From assembly GCF_900103325.1 (NCBI RefSeq), contig NZ_FMXM01000002.1, positions 434,001-498,000 of the forward strand: a stretch of DNA of 64,000 nt. The letters run 5' to 3'. The stretch's first letter is position 1. Each line of letters opens with the position of its first letter. The stretch is from Mesorhizobium qingshengii (GTDB lineage Bacteria > Pseudomonadota > Alphaproteobacteria > Rhizobiales > Rhizobiaceae). Under the pieces are notes generated by a model. The model was not told where the DNA came from, made no database searches, and was given only the letters and a program-made list of their open reading frames with translations. Shown piece by piece: positions 56,562 through 64,000 of the stretch. Position numbers and translations under genes: made by a program.

Positions 56562-57419
56562 TTACTGCGCTCCGCGCGCCACGCGCTCGATCTCCTCGCG
56601 CACCAGCCGCTCGACCAGTGTCGGCAGATTGTTGTCCAGCCAATCCTGCAGCATCGGCCTCAGCATCTCCTCGGCCATCTCGTCGAATGTCTTCTTGCTG
56701 CGGCTGGCAAACGCATCGGAAAGCTCACCAAAGGCAGCGGCAACCTGCCGGCCCGTGTGCTCGGAAACGATGGCCGGACGAACTGACGGCGCGTCGCTGG
56801 CCACCGCCGGCCGCGCCGGACTTCCGCCCGGACGAGACTGCTCGAAGGCCCCGTTCGTCGCCGGCTCGTCCCTGTGGGCCGGCTCGTCCCTGGGATTGTC
56901 CACCTCCGGCTGGGCAACCGACTTGCGCGCCTCGCCCCTGTCCGCCCCCATTTGGGCCTGCTCGCCGACCGCGGCGATCTCGCGCCGCCAATCGGCAATG
57001 CTGGCGTCGGGGGTCGCGACAGGACGCGTCGCCGGCGCCTCGGCAGCGGCCAGCGGGGTCGGCTCGGCGGCGACCCGGGCGCTGACCTCGGCAAGTGTCA
57101 TCGATGGCTTTGCCGGGGTGGGTTCGGAACGCACCGGTGTTTCCATCCGCCCAATCACCGGCTCGGCCGCCGTCACCAGCGCCTGCACTTCCGCCAGCTT
57201 GACCGGCTTCCTGACCTCGGGCGCGGCATGCAGGTCGGCACGGAATGCCTCGACGTCGGGGACTGGATCGGCGCTCGATGCCGGCTCCAGATCCTGGCGC
57301 GGCTCATCGGCCTCGCCCGGTTGCTTGCGGCCGGTATCGCTGTCTTCGATGATCCTCCTGATGGAAGCCAGTATCTCTTCCATCGAAGGTTCGCGCTGTG
57401 CGCTGCTTGCAGTTGCCAT
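56562..57419 (-). CDS. popZ: PopZ-like polar organising protein (DUF2497)
   Basis: 285 residues from the ATG at 57419. The layout is the PopZ one: an N-terminal helix SMEEILASIRRIIEDSD (about 12-28), a long disordered Pro/Ala/Glu-rich middle, and a C-terminal oligomerisation region LRPMLQDWLDNNLPTLVERL (about 255-274). PopZ forms a polar microdomain that captures the chromosome origin and cell-cycle regulators in alphaproteobacteria. It is the only PopZ-like gene in the window. tolC is next upstream and valS is next downstream. Confidence 0.88.
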   Translation of the reverse strand: MATASSAQREPSMEEILASIRRIIEDSDTGRKQPGEADEPRQDLEPASSADPVPDVEAFRADLHAAPEVRKPVKLAEVQALVTAAEPVIGRMETPVRSEPTPAKPSMTLAEVSARVAAEPTPLAAAEAPATRPVATPDASIADWRREIAAVGEQAQMGADRGEARKSVAQPEVDNPRDEPAHRDEPATNGAFEQSRPGGSPARPAVASDAPSVRPAIVSEHTGRQVAAAFGELSDAFASRSKKTFDEMAEEMLRPMLQDWLDNNLPTLVERLVREEIERVARGAQ

Positions 57420-57551
57420 CGTCACATCCGCCGCCTTTGTGACCCATTGCAGATTTCCGCTCCGGCAAAGCCGGATCGAATCATGGCGACAGGGTAACCG
57501 ACGGATCGCCGCACGAGAATCCCCAATCTCGGGACTTGTGGGATTTCAACA

Positions 57552-57605
57552 GATTAGAGCATGTTTCCGGAAAGCGGAGCCGGTTTCGGAAAAGATGAAG
57601 TTCGA
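57552..57605. repeat. Dispersed rhizobial intergenic repeat, copy 2
   Basis: ATTAGAGCATGTTTCCGGAA continues as AGCGGAGCCGGTTTCGGAAA and AGATGAAGTTCGAA. It matches the 26498-26557 element over most of its length and lies between tolC and popZ. Confidence 0.65.
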
Positions 57606-57638
57606 AGAGGTAGACTGCGGAATCCGAACCGAACGTCC

Positions 57639-59027
57639 TCAGCGGCCATCCGGCGTGCGCAGGCCGAACCACTTGTCCTTGACCGCGTTGTAATGCTCTT
57701 CGGGCTTGTATTTCGTCACCTGCAAGCCAAGGCGGTCGACGGACAGGCGGCCGGTCGCCTGCAGGATGGCGTAGCTCGCCACCACCACGTCATGTTCATA
57801 GCCGGCCTGATTGATCTCGGCGGTGATGACCGTCGCCTGTGCGTTGAGGACATCGAGCGTGGTGCGCTGGCCGACATTGCGTTCTTCGATGACACCGTTG
57901 AGCGCCAGCTTCGCGGCCTCGATCACTTGCCTGTTGGCCGCGAGGCTTTGCTGCGCGGCGGTGTACTCGGTCCAGGCGGCGGTGACGGCCTGGCGCACCT
58001 GGTCGCGGCTGACATCGACCTCGATGCGGGCCTGGCTGAGCGATTCCTTGTCCTGGCGCACGATCGCCGAGGTGCGGCCGCCCGAATAGATCGGGATGGT
58101 CAGCGTGGCCCCGATGCTGGCCGAATTTGTCGTGCCGTCCTGCGTCGAAAGGGAGCCCGGCACGGTATTGCGATAGGCGCTCGAAACGCCGGCGGAAGCA
58201 GACAGCTGCGGCAGCAGAGCGCCTTCGGCCGACTTCACCGAAAAGGCAGCGGCGTCGACCAGATGCTGGGTGGCAAGAATGGCCGGGTGCTCGTTCGAGG
58301 CTACACCTACGGCGGCGGCGAGACTGGACGGCAACAGCTTTGCCACCGGCGAAGCGGCTTTAAGCTTGCCCGGCTCGTCGCCGACGATCTGACGATAGAG
58401 CGCGGCACTTGCCAGCGCCTGCGCCCGGGCGGCGCTCAGCGATGCCACGGCGGCGGCCCGCGAAGCGTCGGCCTGTGCCACGTCGGTACGCGTGCCTTCG
58501 CCAACATCGAAGCGCGAACGCGCCGCACGCGCCGTTTCGGTCAGGAATTGCAGGTTCTGTTCGGTCAACACGGCCACCTGCCGGTCGCGAATCACGTTCA
58601 TATACGCTTGGGCCGCGCTGAACAGGATGTTCTCTTCGGTGTTGCGCAGGCTTTCGACCGACGCGCGGACCTGCGATTCGGCGGCCGCCACATTGTTCTT
58701 GGTCTGAAAGCCGTCGAACAGCGTCTGGTTGATCTGGACGCCAAAATTGCCGGTGGTCAGACGCGCGCTTGAGTTGGTGCCGTTGAGGTGGCTGCTGGAG
58801 TAATCGATACTTGCCGAGCCTGTGACTGTCGGCCGCCAGCCCGATTTGGCAATGGCGACGCCTTCATCGGTGACACGGACGCCTGCGCGGGCGGAATTGA
58901 GCTGGGAATTGTTCTGATAGGCCTTTGCAAGCGCGCCAAGGATGGTTTCCGCCGAGGCCGAGAATGGAGAAAGCGCGGTGGCGGAAACGAGGATGGCGGC
59001 AAAAAGGCTCTTGCGTACAGACAGCAC
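57639..59027 (-). CDS. tolC: TolC-family outer membrane efflux protein
   Basis: 462 residues from a GTG at 59027 with GAGGG upstream; GTG at 59066 is an alternative. A signal peptide (SLFAAILVSATALSPFSASA) precedes ETILGALAKAYQNNSQLNSA, and the two OEP repeats contain SGWRPTVTGSASIDYSSSHL and VDVSRDQVRQAVTAAWTEYT. TolC-type proteins form the outer membrane duct of efflux pumps and type I secretion. No pump or ABC gene is beside it. It follows the Pcm-like gene at 59211-59879. Confidence 0.92.
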   Translation of the reverse strand: MLSVRKSLFAAILVSATALSPFSASAETILGALAKAYQNNSQLNSARAGVRVTDEGVAIAKSGWRPTVTGSASIDYSSSHLNGTNSSARLTTGNFGVQINQTLFDGFQTKNNVAAAESQVRASVESLRNTEENILFSAAQAYMNVIRDRQVAVLTEQNLQFLTETARAARSRFDVGEGTRTDVAQADASRAAAVASLSAARAQALASAALYRQIVGDEPGKLKAASPVAKLLPSSLAAAVGVASNEHPAILATQHLVDAAAFSVKSAEGALLPQLSASAGVSSAYRNTVPGSLSTQDGTTNSASIGATLTIPIYSGGRTSAIVRQDKESLSQARIEVDVSRDQVRQAVTAAWTEYTAAQQSLAANRQVIEAAKLALNGVIEERNVGQRTTLDVLNAQATVITAEINQAGYEHDVVVASYAILQATGRLSVDRLGLQVTKYKPEEHYNAVKDKWFGLRTPDGR

Positions 59028-59210
59028 AGTGTATCCCTCATTCGTTTTCCATGGGAACCGCGCCACGCCAGTCTCTCCTTGTGAGCAACCGGCGCCGCGC
59101 GTTTAGTGTTCCCTGCTGCTCAGCCCCAAAGCGCCCCCAGTTTGCGGATCAGCAACGATTGTTCAAACACAAGCGACCATGACAAAGCCTCTCCTGCAAG
59201 GCAAAATCAC

Positions 59211-59879
59211 TCAGAATTCGAAGGCATGCGCACGTTCGAAGCCCGGTAGTGGCTTAATTGCCGCATTAAACGCGCGTCTTCCGGTTACAACCCCCCCTGC
59301 CTTGAAAAAAAGCCGAGCCACACCTGAATTGCCTTGCCCTTCAACGGCGACAAGGCGGCCGCCTTCGGCAAGCTGGTCGAGCAGCGGTGTCGGCACGTCC
59401 TCGACGCTGCCGCCGATGAAAATGACGTCATAAGGCGCCTTGGCGGCATGACCTTGCGACAAGGCCCCCTGCACAACGGTCACATTGCCGCAGCCAAGCG
59501 ATGAAAGCGTTGATTTGGCAGTCTCGGCCAGCGCCGAATCGCTCTCGAGCGCCACCACGGACCCGGCCAGTCGCGACAGGATGGCCGCTGCGTAGCCGGT
59601 GCCGCAGCCGACATCGAGCACCGAATCGGTCTGATTTATCTCAGCCAGTTGCATCAGCTTGGCCAGCGGCGAAGGTTCCATGAGGTAGCGCGCGCCACCC
59701 GCGCCATCGGCAATGCGGATATCCTCGTCAATATAGGCGAGATCGCGCTGGCCGGCGCCGACAAAGACCTCTCTTGGCACGACAAGCATCGCTTCCAGCA
59801 ATGGCGCGCTGGTCACATCGGTGGTGCGAACCTGACCATCGACCATCTTGACGCGACGTTCGGAAAAATCAGCGCTCAT
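59211..59879 (-). CDS. Second Pcm-like methyltransferase
   Basis: 222 residues. The SAM motif is VLDVGCGTGYAAAILSRLAG (about 85-104), and the N-terminal part (ERRVKMVDGQVRTTDVTSAP) fits the shorter protein-L-isoaspartate methyltransferase branch. The first gene (31265-31924) is the typical Pcm. This one is adjacent to tolC, as in other rhizobia, and its true substrate may differ. Confidence 0.85.
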   Translation of the reverse strand: MSADFSERRVKMVDGQVRTTDVTSAPLLEAMLVVPREVFVGAGQRDLAYIDEDIRIADGAGGARYLMEPSPLAKLMQLAEINQTDSVLDVGCGTGYAAAILSRLAGSVVALESDSALAETAKSTLSSLGCGNVTVVQGALSQGHAAKAPYDVIFIGGSVEDVPTPLLDQLAEGGRLVAVEGQGNSGVARLFFKAGGVVTGRRAFNAAIKPLPGFERAHAFEF

Positions 59880-59969
59880 GTCCCAACCAATCCGCTTGCC
59901 GCGCCAGAAGCGCGGTTCATTTCGACCCGAACTTCAAGCTCCGGCGCGGATGCGCGGGAGCTCGGGCAT

Positions 59970-60043
59970 TGGAGGCCTCGCCCGGAATCGAACCGGGGTG
60001 CAAGGATTTGCAGTCCTCTGCGTAACCACTCCGCCACGAGGCC
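59970..60043 (-). tRNA. tRNA-Cys (anticodon GCA)
   Basis: Read leftward: acceptor GGCCTCG/CGAGGCC, anticodon loop CTGCAAA within AGGA/TCCT giving GCA, T loop TTCGATT, and CCA encoded. 74 bases including CCA. Confidence 0.95.
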
Positions 60044-60490
60044 TCGTTGCTCCCGGCGTTCCACCCGGTTCCAATAGGTTGCGGCGAAAATGCCGTCAAG
60101 CGGCCACCGTGCATTCCGAACGGTTTCCTCGGCACCAATCCGGGCAGCATGTGTCAAATCCTCAAGCTCCGGGAATCGCGGCGATATATTAGCGGATTGT
60201 TTAGCATGGGCCGTCGCCGGAAAAAACCGATGAGCCGCCCAGGTGTTGAGCAGGACAGGAAGCGCCAGCCATGCGCTGGGCAATGGCGGCAAAAGACAAG
60301 AACGCGCCAGCCGGCCTGCCGAAGAGCTTTTGCGCTACGCCATTGAGCGCCCTTGCATCGGCAGTGGGAGCAGCCTGTCGCCGCTCGACCGGGCGAAGCA
60401 CGCTTCAGCCGCGGCGATTCTCAGGCATATCCGCAAGGCACTGAAGGAGCACGCCCGCCGCCGAAGCGTGCCATCTTGCACCGTCAACCT
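60044..60490. other. Intergenic stretch without a supported gene
   Basis: Several open frames cross this region on both strands, but none shows a family, a convincing ribosome-binding site or consistent codon use. I see no RNA gene or repeat in it. Confidence 0.5.
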
Positions 60491-60790
60491 TCAATCCGGT
60501 CGACGGCGCCGTTCCCACCAGACGACAAAGCGACGGCGGTGGCGGCGAACCATGGCGAATTCGTAAGACAGCACCAGCAATCCGAGCGGCACCATCCAGA
60601 AGCCGAGGATCGGCAGGAAACCGAGGATGCCGCCGATAGTCAGCAGCATACCGATCGCGATTCTGAGTCCACGCGAGCGCGGCATCTTGAATTCGCGTCC
60701 CAAAACCGAAATTTTCCGCGCTGGCATCTGGTTGTCTTGTGCTGTCATCGTCTCGAAAGATTGACCCGTTCGACCGTTCAAGAGCGTCAT
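60491..60790 (-). CDS. Small membrane protein (PGPGW-like)
   Basis: 99 residues from the ATG at 60790; an ATG at 60748 would give 85 residues. Two hydrophobic segments near residues 43-62 (GLRIAIGMLLTIGGILGFLP) and 62-78 (PILGFWMVPLGLLVLSY) and a basic tail (RRHRRRFVVWWERRRRPD) resemble the PGPGW small transmembrane family, but the PGPGW motif itself is PILGFW here. The frame continues upstream to 61048, but that part is antisense to tRNA-Asn and is not coding. Confidence 0.6.
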   Translation of the reverse strand: MTLLNGRTGQSFETMTAQDNQMPARKISVLGREFKMPRSRGLRIAIGMLLTIGGILGFLPILGFWMVPLGLLVLSYEFAMVRRHRRRFVVWWERRRRPD

Positions 60791-60972
60791 TGAACCAAAG
60801 CCGCAGCCACCCTTTTCGGTTCCATATCCCTCGTCAGACGGCTTATATGAGGGCCTCCACGGACGATTGCGAGAAACCATCGTGCGAAAAAGCCTCGGAA
60901 AAATGCGAAATGCTTCTTTGCAAAGCCGAAAAGGGCAGCTATAGGCTGCGCCACTCACATCAGAGCCTCCGT

Positions 60973-61047
60973 TCCCCGGTAGCTCAGTGGTAGAGCAACC
61001 GGCTGTTAACCGGTTGGTCGCTGGTTCGAATCCGGCCCGGGGAGCCA
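60973..61047 (+). tRNA. tRNA-Asn (anticodon GTT)
   Basis: Acceptor TCCCCGG/CCGGGGA, anticodon CTGTTAA within CCGG/CCGG giving GTT, T loop TTCGAAT, CCA encoded. 75 bases. It lies at the boundary of the last, accessory-looking segment. Confidence 0.96.
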
Positions 61048-61348
61048 AATCTTTTCAAGCGCTTAGCCGATCTTGAAAGACTGCCGAAAACGGTAGATCT
61101 ACAGCATATTTACAGAATCTGAGTTCGCTAGAGGGTGGTCTGACCCCGCTGGCGCGAGATCGATAGGAGTTGCCGTTCGGCTCAACAGTCAAAATGAGCA
61201 TGTTGCGGACATCACCAAGCCACTACTCGGACGTCGCGTTTTGAGCCGGTAGCGGACTGGCAGCCTCACGTCTGGAATCGGGACACAGACATTGGCCTTC
61301 ACCCGGACATCGACTCGATTCGATCTTCTAGGCCGTCAAGTAGGGCAA
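61048..61348. other. Region between tRNA-Asn and the large regulator
   Basis: About 300 bases without a supported gene. It lies just after a tRNA 3' end, a common integration site, but no direct repeat of the tRNA end was found within the window. Confidence 0.45.
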
Positions 61349-63292
61349 CTATTGGTAAAGTGCATGCGGCGGACGTGCCGAGTAGACGTATCGATAACCG
61401 GCCTTTGGGACCGTCGGAATGCAATCGCGCCTGGACCCCAGCTTCTTGCGCAACGTCCGCACGACCGTATCGACAACGTTGCTACCGACATATGTGCGTC
61501 GCCAGATACGTTCAATGAGATCCTCGCGTCGTACCACCGCGGGCGCACGATCGATCAGCTCACCAAGGACTTGCGCCTCCAGACGGGTCAGCTCGACTGC
61601 GTGTCCTTCCACAACTACCTCGCGGCGATCGCGCGCGAAATCCAGATTGTCCCTATCGATCATTCCCGTCGGTCCGGCATCGACCAGAGCCGAGACCCAT
61701 CCAATCATGTCGCCGCCCGGAACTTCGAGCACCATAGTGGCCGGCATGTCGGTTAGAGCCTCTTGCAAGGGACGAAACCCGAGCCGATGCAGCAGCTCGC
61801 GGTCGCCTGCAAAGGCATAACAGTAAATCCGCGCCATTCCCCAACGCTCGATATAGTTGCGTTTCAGGTCGAGAATGCAGGCGATGCGGCTAGCTTCGTG
61901 GGCTTCGGTGGCCCTCGCCGAAATTTGGCGGATGAACAGGACTTCCCCATTCACGGGATTCGCAGCCAGATGGATTTGCCACGCTCCAAAGAGAGGATCA
62001 AATGCGCCGAGCCCGTCGTGCGGATCGTCCTGGCGCGCGAACAAGTAGAAAGCCAGCACTTCACCGCCCGGTCCTCGCGCTACGGAAAACCGGTGCGGCA
62101 GACGCTGAATCCAAGCCTCGATACGTGTGCGCTCGTCGCCGCCGTCGCGGAGATCGACGATGTCCAGAATTTGCTGGAAATCGTCAGCGCGGGCCGCCTC
62201 GACGGGCGGCGCTTCCGCTTCCGGAGGAAAGAACGCATTTCGAAGTGCGGGCTGCTCCAGCAGGTGGAGAAGATCGGCCATGTGCCGCCATCGGCCGGAG
62301 CGCCCCGAACTGCGAAGGCGTTTGACGATCCAGTCTGCCGCGATCTTGCGCCACAGCTGATAGCGTTCGGCTTCAACGCCAGACATCCAATCGACTATGG
62401 CCCGCCGCACCGGCTCCGCGATATAGATTCCTTCCGCGTCGCGCGTCGCGAATGGCAAGGCTTCGACAGCCTCGAGCAGCGAAAGCTGTACCGGCTCTTC
62501 AGTTTGCAGAATGGCTGACACCAGGGCTCGGTTTGCGCGTCGAACAATGGCGCATGCTTCGACAGCCCGTCGCAACTGGATGTCTCCTATGGCATTCAGG
62601 ATGGCGTTGGCGAGTTCGCCGGCGTCGCGTGCGGTGCCGAGCGAGCCGGTGCGCGCGGCGTGGATCGCCATGTGCAGGCCAAGAGGATGACCGCCGGTCA
62701 AGGCCCAAATGCGCTCGGCTGTTTCCGGCGACAGACCCGCCGCACCAACCACTGCATCGCTTTGGGATCTCGGAAGCGCGCCGAGCTTGATATCAACGAA
62801 ATACCGTCCGTAGTCCGACGACCAAGCCGGCGGTGGAACGGCTGTGCCTGCTAAAACGAAACGCGTGCTTGCGGGCAGAGCAGGCAAAAGCTCGGCCCGA
62901 AGCCATGAACTCGCCAAGCGCCAAGTATCGACATCGTCGATCATCACGACCGTGATTTCCTTGATGCTTGTCAGCGCATCCGCCAAATCGGCAACCGTTC
63001 GGGTGACTTCGTTGCCAAGCGCTCGACCCATCACAGCCAGGATTGTCGAGGGGGTGGGTTCCACTGATCCTGCTGCAATTTTGAGCCGTCGGACTCCGTC
63101 ATCTTCGCGGAGAGTAGCTTCGAGCGCTGAAACGAGCGCCGTCTTGCCGATGCCGGCGGGGCCGTGAAGGTAGACGACGATCGGTCCACCCGGAGCCGTT
63201 ACCTGACGCAGAAGGCGCAATTCCGAATCGCGTCCTGCCAAAGAAGAACGGCGCTCTGCCCGTATCAGGTCGGCGATCGTGGCCGAAGTCAT
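61349..63292 (-). CDS. Large ATPase with C-terminal winged-helix DNA-binding domain
   Basis: 647 residues. The N-terminal NTPase has Walker A GPAGIGKTALV (about 44-54) and Walker B ITVVMIDDVD (about 113-122), the STAND/AAA_16 type. A middle section near 400-520 (PGGEVLAFYLFARQDDPHDG ... GFRPLQEALTDMPATMVLEV) resembles an acetyltransferase (GNAT) fold with a worn active site. The end (about 550-640) is an OmpR-type winged helix (VELTRLEAQVLGELIDRAPA, VVRREDLIERIWRRTYVGSN, VVDTVVRTLRKKLGS). The order ATPase-middle-DNA-binding domain is unusual, since most such regulators have the DNA-binding domain first or only at the end of a TPR array. It is divergent from the YdhR-type gene. Confidence 0.82.
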   Translation of the reverse strand: MTSATIADLIRAERRSSLAGRDSELRLLRQVTAPGGPIVVYLHGPAGIGKTALVSALEATLREDDGVRRLKIAAGSVEPTPSTILAVMGRALGNEVTRTVADLADALTSIKEITVVMIDDVDTWRLASSWLRAELLPALPASTRFVLAGTAVPPPAWSSDYGRYFVDIKLGALPRSQSDAVVGAAGLSPETAERIWALTGGHPLGLHMAIHAARTGSLGTARDAGELANAILNAIGDIQLRRAVEACAIVRRANRALVSAILQTEEPVQLSLLEAVEALPFATRDAEGIYIAEPVRRAIVDWMSGVEAERYQLWRKIAADWIVKRLRSSGRSGRWRHMADLLHLLEQPALRNAFFPPEAEAPPVEAARADDFQQILDIVDLRDGGDERTRIEAWIQRLPHRFSVARGPGGEVLAFYLFARQDDPHDGLGAFDPLFGAWQIHLAANPVNGEVLFIRQISARATEAHEASRIACILDLKRNYIERWGMARIYCYAFAGDRELLHRLGFRPLQEALTDMPATMVLEVPGGDMIGWVSALVDAGPTGMIDRDNLDFARDRREVVVEGHAVELTRLEAQVLGELIDRAPAVVRREDLIERIWRRTYVGSNVVDTVVRTLRKKLGSRRDCIPTVPKAGYRYVYSARPPHALYQ

Positions 63293-63522
63293 GGAGCAAA
63301 GTTCTCATCGATTACTCATCGGCTCATCATGACCTTATCGAACCGCTCAGTCTACTAAGGCCGCACTGAGAAGGGCGGCCGCCGCAGGAAAGGCCGCCTT
63401 CCAGGCAGACGATCCGCGTCGAATGGGGTCGCGGAAACGGTATCGGTTGTCCTTCAGGCCATGGCTGGCTGCCAAGGCCACCGCGGTCTCGGGAAGGAAC
63501 CAACTCAGAAAGGAAAGAGATC

Positions 63523-63957
63523 ATGAATGAACTCAACACCAGGATCGGTCGCCGCAGGCCCGTCCCCAGCGATCGCGGTGTGCGGCGCACAGCCACGCCG
63601 ACCGCACTGTTGTTTCGTTTTCCTTTCGCCGGGCCTTGGGGAGAGGAACTGGCGCAAGCCTCGCAAGCACTAGCCAGCGACATCGCCAATCAGGAAGGGC
63701 TTGTTTGGAAGATCTGGCTGGAAGACCGTGAAACGGAGCAGGCCGGGGGCATCTACCTGTTCGAGGATGCCGCAACGGCGAGCCGATATCGGGAAAAGCA
63801 CGAGCGGCGGCTTGCCTCCATGGGACTTACCGGGGTCATGGTGGATGCCTTCTCGGTCAATACCGAGCTATCGGTTCTGACCATGGCGCGGGCCGCGCTC
63901 GGCGAACCCAACGCTTCAGAAATTCCTTCGATGGCCACGATGACGATACGGCCATGA
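63523..63957 (+). CDS. YdhR-type putative monooxygenase
   Basis: 144 residues. The ferredoxin-like fold is recognisable in TALLFRFPFAGPWGEELAQA, NQEGLVWKIWLEDRETEQAG and GIYLFEDAATASRYREKHER. The N terminus (about 25 residues) is an Arg-rich extension. The function of YdhR proteins is unproven. It is divergent from the ATPase/winged-helix regulator, 230 bases away, and overlaps the next partial gene by four bases (ATGA). Confidence 0.8.
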   Translation: MNELNTRIGRRRPVPSDRGVRRTATPTALLFRFPFAGPWGEELAQASQALASDIANQEGLVWKIWLEDRETEQAGGIYLFEDAATASRYREKHERRLASMGLTGVMVDAFSVNTELSVLTMARAALGEPNASEIPSMATMTIRP

Positions 63958-64000
63958 CGATCAAACCCCGGACGGCGCGATACGCGCAGGCCGCCCTCGA
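63954..64000 (+). CDS. Start of a further gene, cut by the window
   Basis: ATGACGATCAAACCCCGGAC begins MTIKPRTARYAQAAL and continues past the edge. The ATG overlaps the stop of the YdhR-type gene, which supports co-translation. Fifteen residues are too few to identify it. Confidence 0.4.
   Translation, partial: MTIKPRTARYAQAAL

Noticed and set aside
60791..61048. N-terminal extension of the small membrane protein through tRNA-Asn
   Set aside because: The translated segment RAGFEPATNRLTAGCSTTELP is the well-known false product read antisense through tRNA-Asn.

Overview
The window looks like a chromosomal segment of a Rhizobiales bacterium, most likely Mesorhizobium or a close relative. The support is the high GC content, the conserved runs tatABC-scpAB-nagZ-SPOR-argS-dgt, yajC-secDF-Mth938-SQS/PSY and pcm-tolC-popZ-valS, an ExoR homologue next to ilvD, and lineage-typical small families (DUF1127, DUF6074, DUF982). 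Most of the window is core housekeeping. The left ~11 kb and the last ~3 kb look accessory.

Left part (1-11,700). A DNA ligase gene broken at its catalytic-lysine motif and another decayed gene are followed by a J-domain protein, a minus-strand TadE/TadE/TadG pilus-type cluster and several short rhizobial proteins (DUF6074, DUF982, a two-helix membrane protein, an exported protein). Methionine aminopeptidase (map) and RadC are separated by a divergent quinone-oxidoreductase/LysR pair. A decayed second copy of the map 3' end lies just before radC, as if the pair was inserted between two former neighbours. A decayed piece of a TadE gene lies downstream of radC, and a Gly-rich coiled-coil exported protein follows.

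Middle part (11,800-30,000). Trigger factor, tRNA-Leu, an aromatic amino acid lyase with an unusual MIO-loop context, and a DUF2157/GDYXXLXY membrane pair come first. Then comes the most striking locus. Two tandem 46-residue DUF1127 proteins are followed by two tandem 158-bp units. Each unit has three hairpins, and all six hairpins expose the same loop ACCTCCTCCC, which can act as an anti-Shine-Dalgarno sequence. This matches the anti-SD sRNA class of alphaproteobacteria (alpha-r14/'cuckoo'/CcsR type). Next are trmFO, a ParD/ParE toxin-antitoxin pair with a palindromic operator candidate, a fatty acid hydroxylase-type membrane enzyme, the yajC-secDF-Mth938-SQS/PSY operon (the last two resemble mitochondrial complex I assembly factors NDUFAF3 and NDUFAF6), a DUF815 ATPase, an AraC regulator and an NAD-binding epimerase-like protein.

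Core block (29,400-50,000). A long minus-strand run, dgt-argS-SPOR protein-nagZ-scpAB-tatABC-serS-surE-pcm-LysM/M23 lipoprotein, covers nucleotide pools, translation, chromosome segregation, Tat export and cell-wall work. Divergent from dgt are erpA, a VOC protein and xth. ilvD overlaps exoR.

Right part (50,000-64,000). Two tandem FadL/OmpP1-type outer membrane proteins share a duplicated upstream block with inverted repeats. They are followed by valS, popZ, a TolC-family protein, a second pcm-like methyltransferase, tRNA-Cys, a small membrane protein and tRNA-Asn. The end holds a large ATPase/winged-helix regulator divergent from a YdhR-type monooxygenase. No CRISPR array, intact transposase, rRNA or nodulation gene was seen.
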